From Auriscalpium vulgare (lineage: Eukaryota; Basidiomycota; Agaricomycetes; Russulales; Auriscalpiaceae): a stretch of DNA of 64,000 nucleotides. Positions 20,341 through 32,754 of this stretch are shown here, one piece after another. The translations under genes and the position numbers were made by a program. How positions within the stretch are numbered: the first letter of the stretch is position 1; every line of letters starts with the position of its first letter. Where the stretch lies: assembly GCA_019915015.1 (NCBI GenBank), contig JAHBBC010000001.1, positions 1,922,001 through 1,986,000 on the forward strand, given 5' to 3'. The notes beneath the pieces were generated by a model that did not search any database, was not told where the DNA came from, and worked only from the letters and a program-made list of their open reading frames with translations.

Positions 20341-22561
20341 TTATGCTTTCTCCGTGGAGTGCTTCTCCGATCGAATGTCCTCTGTGACCCCGACTGGCTT
20401 CTCATCGTACAGGTGGGGCTTCCAGCCAGACGACCGCCACGGCCTCACGCGCTCACGGTACAGCTCATCCACCTGCACCGCGATTAGTGTTCACGTTCGC
20501 TCAATGATATACCACACACGCACCTCTTCGAGCGATAGCCCCTTGGTTTCTGGGATGAACAGCCAGACATAGAAGAAACCAAAGACAAGCATGCCGAAAA
20601 ATATGAGCAGGATGAGCGGCCCGATGTCTGCTGCAATACGCGGCGCGAAGAACGACAACAGGAAATTCCACAGCCAGTCTGCACACCAACCGTATGAGTC
20701 ACCTGAAAGCCATTGCAAAAAATTACGCACTCGTCGCGCTGCCGAGCGCGATGCTCTTCGGGCGCACGCGCAACGGGAAGCTCTCCCCGAGGTACACCCA
20801 CGGCGTCGGGCCCCAAAACATCGAGAAACTGAAGACGTGTAGCACGGCAAACGCAATGAGCGTGTCGCCGCCCTGCTTATTGCGCTTCGTGAGCTGGTCC
20901 ACGGGCGTGCCCGTCTTCGCGAGCGTGAAGTGTCCGACGAGGCCCGCGATGAGCGAGCATATCGCCTCCAGGATGGAGCCAGTGAGCAGGGACTGTACGC
21001 ACAAAATGTTGGAAGGTTAGCGATGGGGAAGGAGATGGCGGCAGCGGGCTTACACGACGGCGGCCCCAAGTTTCAATGAGGTAGAGCGCCGGGACGGTGC
21101 CGACCACGGACACAGCACCGAGAATGGTCTGAATGACATACGGAGAGAGCCTTGAAAGCGCACAAAGTTAAGACCAAGCTCCAGTGAAAATGTATTCGCA
21201 TCGCTCACTGAGTTCCAGCGCTCTTGAAGAATGTGTCTCCGTAGTAATCTGCACCAACATTATCAGTAATCCCATCGAAGCGCATACAAGTATGTGGATG
21301 TTCACAGTAGAAATTCTGGCCGTTCAACTGCTGGATGAACTGCAGCATCATGCCATTAATCGTGCGCTTCCACAGCATGTTGCGCGACGAGAAGCACTCG
21401 AGCCACGTCGCCTTGCCGCCCTCGTTCTCCGCCGCGATTGCGAATTTGAGCTCGGCGACGGTCTCTTCGACAAGCTCATCGTCGAGCGGCACAGAATTGA
21501 GGTCAGCGATTACCTGACGCGCGGTGGCCTCGCGGTCGGTGTACAGCAGGTGACGCCTGGACGTGTCTGATGAGAGGCGTTTTGCGAGACCGAAGGGAGA
21601 AACGTACGGGGACTCGGGGAGGAAAAAGATCCCTGACATGAGGATGAGGCCCCAGAGCATCTGTAGACCAACGGGTATCCGCCATGACGCGGAACTTTTG
21701 GACGAGTGCGTCGCAAGGTCGATGATATAAGACAAGAAAATCCTGTATTCTGATGGTCAGGCTCGAAGAATGGAATATCAGGGAGTACGTGAGGCTGACC
21801 CCATGATGATCTGTAGCTGGTACATAACAAGCATCATCCCGCGGATAGCCTTGGGAGCCGTCTCTCCGTTATACAGTGGCACAATAGCTGGTATCAAGGT
21901 GCCAAGAGTGAGTTTCTAAATATATGTGCAGCGATTGACAACTTACCGGACAACGCGCCGACACCAAGGCCAGCAACGAAACGCCCGAACGTTATTTGCA
22001 CAATCGAAAACGTCGTGGCTGTCTGGATAACGACTCCGACCGTGAAAATAGCCGACCAGATGACGATGGAGCCGCGACGACCATAGCGATCGGCAGTGAG
22101 TGCTTGGGCAAGGGCTCCTCTGCACAGAGAATGAGCTTGTAGAGAACATGATTCAAATGATGTGGAACGTACACAAACGTTCTGGTCAAAGGAGATGCAT
22201 GTCAGCTCCAATGTAGGGTCAACATGTTGAACACCTACCCCGCAGAGAGCAGAGACGTAATGATAGATTGCCGTGAGCTGGAGAGAAAATATTCTCCATT
22301 CGAATCAATTTCCCCAAAGCGCCGAATGAAGTCCGGCATGATCAAGCATCCCTGGCGTCGTCATAAGGCTGGCTTCACTCGTTGAAACGGCTCATGCGAC
22401 GTACTGATATCACTCCGATGTCGTAGCCGAAGAGAAAGCCGCCTACATGAGCAGCCTGGTCAGTATATTAAAAAAGCAGGCTAGGTTGAATGCCACGCAC
22501 CAAAGGCAATAAATATAGCAAGGATGATAGCATAGCGGTTCGTAGGCACAGCTCTCGCCAT
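20341..22561 (-). CDS. MFS sugar transporter (hexose-transporter type), 517 aa, 13 exons
   Basis: All thirteen exons join in phase: 22501-22561, 22405-22442, 22239-22351, 22173-22181 (a 9-nt microexon), 21947-22119, 21800-21887, 21608-21742, 21306-21556, 21209-21248, 21054-21150, 20731-20992, 20524-20678, 20341-20472. Sugar-porter signatures are complete: GGFLFGYDIGVIS in helix 1, AGTFVGALAQALTADRYGRR (loop 2-3), PESPR before the central loop, QQLNGQNFYYYGDTFF in helix 7, ETWGRRR in loop 8-9 and PETKGLSLEEVDELY after helix 12. The QQLNGQNFYYYG form resembles fungal high-affinity glucose transporters. It should import a hexose by proton symport at the plasma membrane; the exact substrate cannot be read from sequence. 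The microexon supplies Thr-Phe of the conserved AGTFVGA helix. Confidence 0.93.
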
Positions 22562-24497
22562 TGCAAGCTTCGATGCGAGAAGCGATCAAGCACGGGGGAC
22601 AACCAAGCCCCAGCACAAGCAAGGAGAAGTACAAGCACGAAGAAGAACGTACAGCTTCAACGTCTGGTTCACGAGACACTGTACAGTTATATGGGGCTGG
22701 CGCAACCTCGGAGGCCGATGCTTCGTGGAGGAAGGAAGAACATCAGGCGATACACTGTGGAGTCTTCTATATATCGTGATTCGTTATTCTGCGTGAGCCT
22801 GCGATGAACTCGTTAACGTTTAGGAAGTCGCCAATGTTAGTCACGGTCAGATGAGGCGGTTAGGGCGGCCCGGATTCGGTCCGAAGCCCAAAAAGATGAT
22901 CGCAAGAAAACTGAAAAACCACCTAATAAGTCTGGCTGGAACTCGAGTGAGAGGCCAAAGCGGCAGTGATGAGCGCGTATTTGAGCGCAAGTACTTACTC
23001 TCTGCGTGCCGAAGACTGGATAGGATAGAGTCCCCACTTGTGTCACTGAGACTCGCCGGCGTCTATGTACGTGCGATTCGTGTGTGAGTGCGCTGCAGGA
23101 GCGGCACAAAGAAGCTTTATCTGACGTCCGGAGTTAGCGTGGGTAGGGGTGTGCATGTGAACGGGAACGCAGGCATACCACACGCGAGCCCGACGCGGAG
23201 CTGGACATGTAGTACATAGGCGGCTCGTCGGCCGTCGCAATGCTCTGCGCTAAACAACAGTGGTCCTACGAGTTACGCCCTGGCACTCGCCGTGTTTCGT
23301 AATCGAGCTCGCGCTCTCTCAAGTCGTCGTCTCCTCATCGACATCGCTCTTCGGCGCCAGGCATTAATTGTCGCTTCCGCCGCGGGCCGCGTCGCCATTT
23401 TAAGACTTCCTTCCCCATTGAAGCCTCGAAACGCGCATATCAAGGTGTGCCAGGACGGCGAAGAGCACCAAAGGAAATCGCTAAGTGTGAGCCGCGGCGT
23501 CGCATACAGGCCTTCCATGCAAGTTTGTGAAGTGTCTGACAAGGGGGCCGCTGGAACAGCGAGGACATTGAAGGCAGAGGGACGATTTGGAAGGCGCGCA
23601 AACATGCGAGTCCGTTGAATCATAACCTAGGAATGCATTGACTCGAGCGGCCATACTAAAAGACGTGGGGAGGCGGCGTAAACGGTAGTCTGCTTTTTGT
23701 CGCAGGGTCTTAACGATTGGTGAGGACTTCAAAGTCCGCTCCCCTGCGCGCCACCGGCCAGCTCGGAGCTTGAATACAACCAGCACGCCGCCTCGGCACC
23801 CTACGTCCTCCCTTGCCAATGAGTCCGAGTCGCTTCAGCCCATGAAGGCAACTATCGCATCCGAGGGCTCCAAAGCTCTCATTGGCTAAGCTTGGCTACA
23901 AGTTGACAGAGGGATCATGCGGTGCAAATACAGTAAGCGGCTTGCAAGCACCTTGCAGTCCTGAGAGGGAGAAAGTGGTGGGTCCTGGGTGGGTCTCCAG
24001 TCGCGTTCTTTCTCGCCCATGATTCCGATGCCTGGGTGATGATGATAACTTCTCAGTAGTGCGTGCTCATTGGTCCGCGTGTGAGTGTGCTGTTCCGGTG
24101 CGGCACGTCGGCCAACCTCACAAAGTGCATTTTCCTACGTAGTACGAGTACGTGCACATTGACCTCCTCCGGGGTATTGATAGCAGACGTCAGACAGATG
24201 ATCCTGGACCTGCGAAGGCTTGAATCTTTCTATAGTACTCTGCTTCAGGGAGTCCAGGCTCGAGATCGAATTGACTCTGGATGATCTGCTCGACAGTCGC
24301 CCGTTTTGCGTGTGTCGGAAACCTGTGCCAATGACAACGACGACACGTTTCGCATCACAAGCCGCCACTAGAGTACACTAGTAAACAACATTTGCTTTGG
24401 GATTCCTGTCATCAGAGCCCTAGCAAATTCCAAACGTCCCCGTTTCTAAACGAAAATACAAAAACAAAAGGTTTCAAAAAACACTACGGAGCGATGT
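22562..24497. other. Intergenic stretch of about 1.9 kb, no gene recognised
   Basis: It covers the promoter of the sugar transporter (-) and the 3' flank of subtilase A (-). Short open frames occur on both strands (for example 23273-23623, -) but none has a motif, a plausible intron pattern or biased codon use. I searched for tRNA-like T-loops (gttcgaatc) and saw none. Confidence 0.4.
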
Positions 24498-27400
24498 TCA
24501 CAGTGACACAGTCGGGTCCCAGACACCTATGATAGGGCTGAGCCAACTGTCGAAGTCCTCCTCCTGTGCGATGTCACCCGTCACCCGCAGAGCGCGCAGC
24601 AGGAGGCGGTAGTTGCCATTCGGAATGCTGGTGCCGTTTGCAAATTGTTTGGAGAAGTTTATGACAGTGTAATGGTCGGTCTAGGGGACAAGCATGAGTA
24701 TGTTGAGCCATGCATACGAGTAATGGACGCACAGCGCTGCGCGGAATGTAGTCAACCTCGAGCAATGAGCCTACGATGGCAACCTGGGCGAACGTGTTCG
24801 GCTTGCCGTGGGGGAAGGAGAAGAAGCGTCTGTCCAGCACAGATGCCCGTTCTTCAAGGCCACGAGGGTTCAAACTCGGGACGAGCGTGATGTCTGGCTC
24901 GACAAGGTCGTAGCGCAGTAACGGCGTACCGAAGGCCATACTGATCGTCTCGCATCAGGGTCCATACGGTGTCAGTTGCAGACATGTCGACTTACCGGTA
25001 CACGCTCAGAGGCGTGTTGAAGCCGAGGAAAGTATAGTTGACGCCATCAGTCTGCTGATCTCCGGCACCATTGATGATGGCGGGGAGGTTGAATCCGAAT
25101 GTCACGTCCGTATTGTCGACGACCTGTACGTCCTTCAAGGACCCTTTGAGGCCAAGGTACGTCACATGGGTGATCTCAGTCTCGCTCTGGATTTTGATGA
25201 AGCCAGAAAAGACGGGGAATGTCGTTGGATCGCCCGTAGTTGGCCGTGTGATTTGGACAGAGACGGGCCAAGACATGCCGGGCAGAAGTACAAGCTTCGT
25301 CATGCTCAGCGTGACGGTAGCATAGTCCGTAGAGAGCGGCACGGGTCCTTCGGCAGGGAGAATGGTATTCTGAGGAATGGCGAGTCATTAAAAAACAGAT
25401 GTTCTCCGTTTGAAGAAGTCTTACAGGTTGGAGCGTGAGTGCACTTCCTGCAGGTTCGTGAGTCAACGTGTAGTGCTTGACTGTTTTGCCCGTGTTCTTG
25501 ATGGTGACCCATTGCCTATTCGGAAGTTAAGTCAATAAATACTGGCCCTGTTGTATAAATCACACTCACGTTCCCTGGTAGTAAGCGGTATCGTTCAATA
25601 GTAACTGCGTAGGCGACACCAGGGTCTCCGTGTGGAGGGCAGTATAGACATCGACCAAGCCAGCGCCCTGCTGCGCCACGGTCTGCAGAGGACCTTCGTC
25701 GGTATGGTCCGACGCGATGGTGTTTGCCGTTGACTCGAAGAGACTGCGAGCAGAAAGGCCAACAGCCGGCGACTTCCCCTTATAACTCAAGAGAAGGGCT
25801 GCGCTTCCAGCCATGAACGGCGTAGCCATCGACGTGCCCCCCATCACAGCCCACGAGCCAAGCGGAACGGGGTAAGTTGAAAGGATGTTACCGCCAGGAG
25901 CGGCGATCGAGGGCTTGAAGAACATGTCGTTGGATGGGCCGTAGCTGGAGAATGACGAGATGAGACCGCCGGTCGGGTCGGGGAATTCGACTGATGCCCC
26001 GTGTTGCGGAAAGTCGAGAGTGACGCCGGTGCCGGCGAGGAATTGCGAAACCAGCTGCAGGAATTGATGAGCATTTGAACCTGGAAAAAAAGTTACGCTT
26101 GGAAGCATACCCATTCGCCGTCTGCAGCTTGGATCAACACCGCCTTTGCGTCATTTCCGGTGTCGATTTGTGAGAGGCCCCGGCCGTTACTGTAGGCAGC
26201 ATCAGCGAGGATACACGCAATATCATTGCTCAACGTACTCGTATATGAGGATTATGGCTCCACCCTTGTGCTGGATATTCGATATCTTTTGTGACTACGA
26301 AACCGGTCAGGAGCTGCGCAGATAGTAGTAAGTCTGGCTACTCACGAAAGTACATGTCCCGCGGCGCACAATAGTCACATATTTTGATAAATCAGGGGTG
26401 GAGTCAGGCAGCGTCTCGCAAGCGTCATCGGCAACGGTGGTGTCGTTCGACGTCGCGTAGATCGGCCATTCCGCAGTGCTATTGAGGGGCCAAGTCGAAA
26501 AGTATGTGATGGGCGCGTGATCGACACCATGCACCGTGACGTTCTCGAGCAGTATTTTCGGGCTCAAGGGGGGAAAGACATGAGTGGCTGAAACAGATGT
26601 CCATCGCTGAGGAAGCAGCTCACTTGTCAAGACTGGCGACCGAGATGACGTCCACACCATTTCCGGGGCTAGACGTGTAAAAGGGGCCATACGCACCGTC
26701 ATTTCCTGCGGCGATTGTGACGACCGTGCCCGTTCCTGCGATGCGGCTAGCCACGACAGCGCCCGTTGCCTCCGTCCAACCGTAGGAGCCCCCAAGCGAG
26801 AGGGTCAGGACATCCTGTTTATCAGCGTATCCGCGCAGCAATGCTGCCACGATGACTGGGTCGATGATCTATGAGAGGCTAACAAGTGGACCGAAAAAAT
26901 GAAAACGTACGGTCATCGCTGGTTTGGCCCTCACAGCCAAAGATCCGGTACGCATTGATCGACGCCTTGTAAGCGACACCACTGATGTTAAACTCGTTGC
27001 CGGGATCCGCGCCGATAATGCCCTGTGTCGCAATCAGCAGGCAGCTCTCATCACAGGGTGCATGCATACAGCGACGTGGGAGCCATGACCTAAACAGGGT
27101 GAGTATGGGCACAGAAAACGGCAGGGTATCAACCATACCGGCGCATTGGTCAAGAGGATCGTCGTCAGGTACGGGTGTGTTGCTTCCTATTTCGTCCCAA
27201 AATGAGAGATAGAGAAGGCAAGTAGAGAAGATGTACTTGCCGGTGTAGGCGTCGCCGACGAAATCATAGCCGCCGGAAATCTTGTAGCCCGGACCGAATC
27301 CACCCCCTAGAGCAGGATGGGTATAGTCGACGCCTAGGAAAAGTCTTCAGTACAATCAGGGAATCGTGTCATGAAGCTGAGCACCTGTATCAATGCTACA

Positions 27401-28215
27401 TATACGTGTTGAGTACTTGCTCGCATGGGTTAGTTAGGGGAAGCACTCACATGCCAATCTTGACGCCGGCACCAAGGATTCCCTGCGCGTGAAGCTTGTC
27501 GACACCCTATGGTTTTCCGCGAGCGGTCAGACTTCGGCCACGCTAGCATCAAGACCGTGATAGTACCGTCAAGACATGCGTGCTTTGCGTCTCCAGAGGG
27601 ACGGCCGGGTTGCTGGGGTTTGAGGAGTAGACGGGTCTACAGACCTGAACTGAGTACTCAACATATCGCAAAATACAGGACACTCACGTCGGAGCACTAA
27701 AGGAAATCACGGGACGAATTGCATGGACTCCAGGAGTGTTCTGGAGCTGTTTCACGTCCTTATAGACCGAAGACGCTTTAGAGACTGCGAGAAGCAAACG
27801 GCAGGGCCTGATAGCTTACGTTGGCGTTCTATGAAATCAATCAACAACATTGAGTACAACGAGAAAGTCAGGCATGGGCGTGCTCACATTGAGAGTTATG
27901 GCCGCTCCGACAAACAGTCCGGGCTCGTTGTACTCGTGTCCGACTTTGAAGCCAACACCACGCCCCGTCAACGAGCGAAGAACGTGCGCGTGTGGCTGTC
28001 GTAAAGTCGTTAGCCAAGAGATGAGATGCCCATGCTGGTCTGCTTACCGCCTCGTTAGATCGCTTCCCCGGAATGTCGGCCGCGGAATCGACTTCAACGA
28101 TGAATTTATTGGGAACATAGGGGAGGTTGGTCGTCCTCTCGATGCCAGATATCGGGATGGTCGCCAAGACATGGGTGGCCAAGGCAAGCTGCACGAGCGC
28201 GCTAGGGGACCTCAT
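24498..28215 (-). CDS. Secreted subtilisin-like serine protease (S8), paralog A
   Basis: The start MRSPSALVQLALATHVLATIP is a signal peptide. An I9-type propeptide follows (NKFIVEVDSAADIPGKR...HEYNEPGLFVGAAI), then the S8 domain. The Asp motif IDTGVDYTHPALGGG is split by introns, its Asp lying in an 11-nt exon at 27385-27395. The His motif is GHGSHVA (27070-27090), with Ser where the paralogs have Thr. The oxyanion Asn is in TIAAGNDG and the Ser motif GGTSMATPFMAGSAALLL lies near 25830. A protease-associated (PA) insert (PDLSKYVTIVRRGTCTF) sits inside the catalytic domain and a Fn3-like (DUF1034-type) domain follows it. The C-terminus ends DSWLSPIIGVWDPT. About 20 exons; a 9-nt microexon is at 27820-27828. 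It resembles Vpr-like extracellular proteases and probably digests extracellular protein. I saw no frame break. Confidence 0.88.
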
Positions 28216-29376
28216 GGAGTGTGTCCTTGTTAAACGAGTCGATTATCCTGGCCCATATGTACCATTGCGCGCATCGATATCCATTGCTTCGCATCCGCGA
28301 CGTGAGATAATTCGCCGCGTGCACCACGCTGGGAGCGGGCTGGAGGGAGGTTTCGATCACTCGATCCAGATCTAACAGCCGGAGAGTGCGCAGGGACGCA
28401 ACGGATTAGAATCAAGTATAAGAAGGCGGAGAACATACCGGGGAACGGGGAGCATCGGCCGACGGACACGTTGTATACGCGTAGTACGAGGACTCGAGGA
28501 GCAAAATAGTTCACGCGTCAGAGTCCAACGTGCGCTTCACGTCCGACTGCCGAGACACTCCAGTAGCTTGCTATACCAACTGATCATAAGCACGAACGCT
28601 ACATTGATTATCAGCACGTACCTCCTCGTACCTCCCATCTCCTCCCATCCGGTGGAAGAAGGCATCGCCATCGAAGCCGAGGGCCTGACGGAACTCGCGC
28701 GCCAAGCCTAAGCCAAGCCCTTGATCACAAGCGTTCAAGTTCAGGGCAAACACAGGCATATTCCACGCGATATCGCGCTCAAAATGAGAGATCTACGGGC
28801 AACGGTATAATTATTCCGTTACAGTGCCGTTGCTGAGGCGATAAGTCGGACTGGGCTCCCGAAGGGCGAGGATCTGAGAACCAGAGAGCAGGGACGCGGT
28901 CACGGTAAGTATCGGCGCCACTGCACAGAATCGAAGGCGACACCCACATGCTCGTTATCTTGAGGCAACTGTCAAGCGCGAGCATCAGAATGCGTTGATC
29001 AGTCGAGGGATGTTCCAGCATGAATACAACATGAGTAAGTGTTGGAAGATGCATGGAAAAGAATCGCCATACAGCTTGTGCAGAAGGTAATCGTAATCGA
29101 TCCTCTTCGACCTAAGAGAGGCGCAAAAAGGCGAGAATACTTATTCGGTTCGGCGGGGATGTTATCGACATCTCGGTCTATAAACTGAGATATCCGGGGG
29201 ATGTCGCTGGGCTTGGACAGCGCGTGATGCGCTCGGATGCGGGCCAAGACAATGAAGGCGGGACAACTCAGTAGCGTCTGCGGCGTCGTCGTGAGGAGTC
29301 GCAACGGCGATGAAGAAACTAGTGCTTACTAATCACATCCCGGTCGTGGCGCTGCAAGCCTCGCTTTCCGTATTAT
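28216..29376. other. Stretch between subtilase A and muskelin with unresolved minus-strand coding-like pieces
   Basis: Besides the promoter of subtilase A, the minus strand has coding-like segments around 28580-28760 (including FERDIAWNMPVFALNLNAC), 28800-28990 and 29100-29304 (PSDIPRISQFIDRDVDNIP). They cannot be joined into one frame with credible splice sites. They may be exons of a decayed gene; the family is not recognised. Confidence 0.3.
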
Positions 29377-32300
29377 ATGGCCTTCAGCACTCAACGCCTC
29401 CCCACAGCGCGTACCGACGACACAGCTCACTTACTCAATTGCCGCAGCTCCGAGCATAGCAGTCGATACACGCCTGAGAAGGTCCTAGTCAATGCTCCCA
29501 CAGACCAGAACAGCCGGTGGAGTGGGGTGCATGAAAGTCCAACTGCCTGCAAACAATGGTTGTCATTGCGATTGGATGCGCTGAGTGTCGTGGGTCAGTG
29601 CCTGCCATCGCTTGCGACAGCACAAGCTGACCATTGCGAACTGCGGGTTGTGCACCAGAGCGTATCACGTTTGGAAAGGTGCGTGGTGCTCCGACTGTGC
29701 TCAAAAGGTCTCTGATGCGTTGAATAGTTTCACAAGGGTGAGTGACCCACTACTCCGTGCAAAACAAGCAATTGAGCTGTCCCCGCTTAGCCCATCCGTG
29801 CAATATGAAGGAGTTCAAGGTGTACGTCGGCTCGTCGGAAGACCACATGACGGAGGCCCTTCATGCGAAGCTCAAAGACGACAAACGTTGCGGAGACGTT
29901 TGAATTGCGACATACGAACAAGTCGAGTATCTGCTTTCCCAGCCGCTTCGTCAAGATCGTACCAATTTCGTGCGTGATCTTGCTTTGCACCCAGGCCCGT
30001 CCCTAACTCCATATCACATCCTGGCAGAGCACACAGTCATAGCTTCCACACATCAATCTGGTTCGTGTCACTTGCAGGAATCAACGATGAGCGGTTTGTG
30101 GAAGAGATCAGCCACAATTACGAACAGGTGCGGCTTTCCCTATTATCGCGCATGGCAGCACTTGAATTTAAGATAAACGCAGTACCTTGAGAGTGAAGCC
30201 CTAAGGCATATTTTTAAGCACCTTCGCACGCATCGGCTTCTTGCACCGTACAGGTCGCTCATGGCCAGCACCGACCTGCAAGTCGAACATCCACTCATTA
30301 CGAGGCTCTATGAGGCCATTGTCTCCGAAGGAGATTGGGCCGAAGCCGAGACGGCCGTCCAGCTCGCTGCATCTACGGGTCTTTTCGACGCATACATGCG
30401 TTCCACGCCGCCGCGCGCTATCTGGAAACGCATATACGGTTCCAGCGCGGATGGTGACGTGCCTAGCCGGCGCGGCGGTCACGCCATGTGCATCGACGAG
30501 GCGAACGGGCTGATATACCTCTTCGGTGGATGGGACGGCGAGAAGAGCCTCGACGACTTGTGGGTGTATGCGATTGCGGACGACAAGTGGCGCCTCGTCG
30601 CACAAGAGTCTTCGGGCGAGAGTGCCGTTCCTAGTCCACGGTCATGTCATAAGATGGCATTCGACCCGACAACAGGCGTGATTTATCTATTGGGAGGCTT
30701 GTCTGATAGTGACGGGCACCCGAGGATCCAGCTAACACGTCCAACGAGGAAGCCTCTCCCTCACCAGCGGGAGCCCCTGCGGCGTCTAGAGCTGACTTCT
30801 ACCAGTACCCACGCGAGGCACCAAGGCGGGATCATGGCAGCGATTGTCGGATGACACGACGGTCAGTGTGCGTGGGCAGAATCGCAGCAGCACGTCATCT
30901 GAATCTAAATGCTTACTATAGGCATCTGGCGGTCCTCCGCTCGTATTCGACCACCAAATGGTAATTGACATCCAACGCCAGGTCCTCTATGTTGGCGGTG
31001 GCCGTGTCAACGACTCCTCATCCGACAATTCGCTACTCTGGGTTGTATGCGTACGATATCACCAGCGAGGAATGGGAGCTTCTTCAGTTTACGGTCTTCT
31101 GCCATCAAACTCACTCCACTCACATCCTTAATCATCAGACCCAGATGCACGTCCAGCACTAGCCATCCACCCATCTTGCGTCGATTTGGTGAGTCGCCTG
31201 TTTATCACCACGAAAATAATGGCTTTAACGCCGGCGCACAGGTCATACAATGTTATTTGAGCCCAACGAGCGCGTATTGTTTATTTTCGGGGGCATGGAA
31301 GACGGGGACAAGTACCTTTCTGACATGTACTCTTACAAAATTGAGACGAATGTCGCGTCGGAGGTGTTCTCCAACTTCACGGCCTCCGGTGGACCCAACA
31401 AGACGTTTACACAACGCGCCGTGATTGACCCCGCTTTGCAGGAGATCTACGTGTACGTCTGCTACTCTTTCAATAACTGCTCGGAGTCCATGCTCACCTG
31501 TCTTGGCAATTAGGTTCTGCGGTCTCACACGCACGCGCCCGAACCCACTCCCGCGCCTCTATGGTTCCAACTTCGTGTACCGTTACGACACGCGCCCCGG
31601 AACCTGGATGAAGATGCTCCCGAGGAGCCGGGCCACGCGACCCCGCACGAGCGTGAAGTGCAGCAGCCACGCACGCGCTATGCGCACCAGGTCGTGTACG
31701 ACGCACGCACGAAGACAGTTTACCTCCACGGCGGGAACGCGGGACGGCTGCTTGAGACGGGAGAGCTAGATGAGGGACAGAGCGCCGACGATGCGCTGGC
31801 TGAGCACCGCTTGGATGACTTCTGGAGCATGTGCTTAGTACGGTAAGTGCCTGATGTTTATAGTCCCGAGTGAGTTCAGCGTTGATGCTCGTTGCGCACA
31901 GCCCTGGGCCAGACGAGATCGTGCGCAGTGCGCGGTTTCAGATCCGCTGTCAACAGTAAGCCCCTCCCATGCCACTGTACCAGTGCACTGACGCCTGCCT
32001 CAGGTTCCGCGAGCTCTGCGACGAAGTCCCCGCTGTCCAGGCACTGAAGTTTCTCCAGACAGAAGTCTCGAGTGTTGTAGATCACAACACCTCCGAGGCG
32101 GAGACTTTCCGCGTGCTCCTCTCGCGCCTGCTCACACGCGAAGCCAAGGTGCCTCCTGCGCGCAAGCAGCCGTCCAACGGTCTCAAAGCACCGGAGCTTG
32201 GCCGGCGCGGTGTGTCGGAGGGCGGTGTTGGGGAGAGCTCTATGCGGTCTGAGGTGGACAGCAAGAAGGTAAGCATGCGCCAGGCAGACGACTCGGAGCG

Positions 32301-32421
32301 CTCCCAGGAGCGCACGAAGGTCTTTCGGGACCTGCTCAACTTCTTTCCTGCCAACGAGAAGGAGCCGGCCTCTGATCTTGTGGACATGATTCACTGGTAC
32401 GACGAGAGTGTTGAAGATTAG
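29377..32421 (+). pseudogene. MKLN1: Muskelin homolog (discoidin-like, LisH/CTLH, kelch) with about seven single-base frame breaks
   Basis: Muskelin features appear in order: SSRYTPEKVLVNAPTDQNSRW and CNMKEFKVYVGSSEDHMTEAL (discoidin-like); SIWFVSLAGINDERFVEEI; the LisH/CTLH region (LITRLYEAIVSEGDWAEAE); kelch repeats (MCIDEANGLIYLFGGWDG, LVFDHQMVIDIQRQVLYVGGG, HTMLFEPNERVLFIFGG, RYAHQVVYDARTKTVYLHGG); and the C-terminal FRELCDEVPAVQALKFLQT ... LLNFFPANEKEPASDLVDMI. Splice sites are mostly intact, including a 10-nt exon (29728-29737). However, the reading frame is lost by single bases near 29452, 29595, 29884, 30720, 30809, 31032 and 31620. Three of these are at CCC where CCCC would restore the frame. 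Muskelin is a subunit of the GID/CTLH ubiquitin ligase. Either this copy is decaying or the assembly has homopolymer errors here. Confidence 0.8.
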
Positions 32422-32754
32422 GGTGCAAGTTGTAGCGTTCATCTGCTCGAAGGTTGTCTTTTTTTTGCTAATCGTGTAGCCATTGCCCGTTGTGTCGTGT
32501 CGTGCATACCCCGCTTTTTCAATTGTTATAGCTTTGTATCCGTCCTCATAGCTGTCGCTCATGATCAGTGCCCTTGTCATCTGTCACTCAATGCAATCTA
32601 TGACCACCCGGTTGACGTCCCGTGAGCCGCACCCTAGTGTAACTCGGGTTGCCCTTCAGGCAGTTAGCTACTGCACGAGAAAGAGTGCGATCAAAGAGTC
32701 GCGATATATTATTCGCCGTCCGGAGCATCTGCTCGTCGGTCGACTTATTCCAAC
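32422..32754. other. Spacer after muskelin, nothing recognised
   Basis: About 330 bp with the presumed muskelin 3' UTR. No open frame of interest. Confidence 0.4.

Noticed and set aside
23690..23770. Possible tRNA near 23700-23760
   Set aside because: Some hairpin-like segments but no T-loop consensus and no acceptor stem pairing that I could see.
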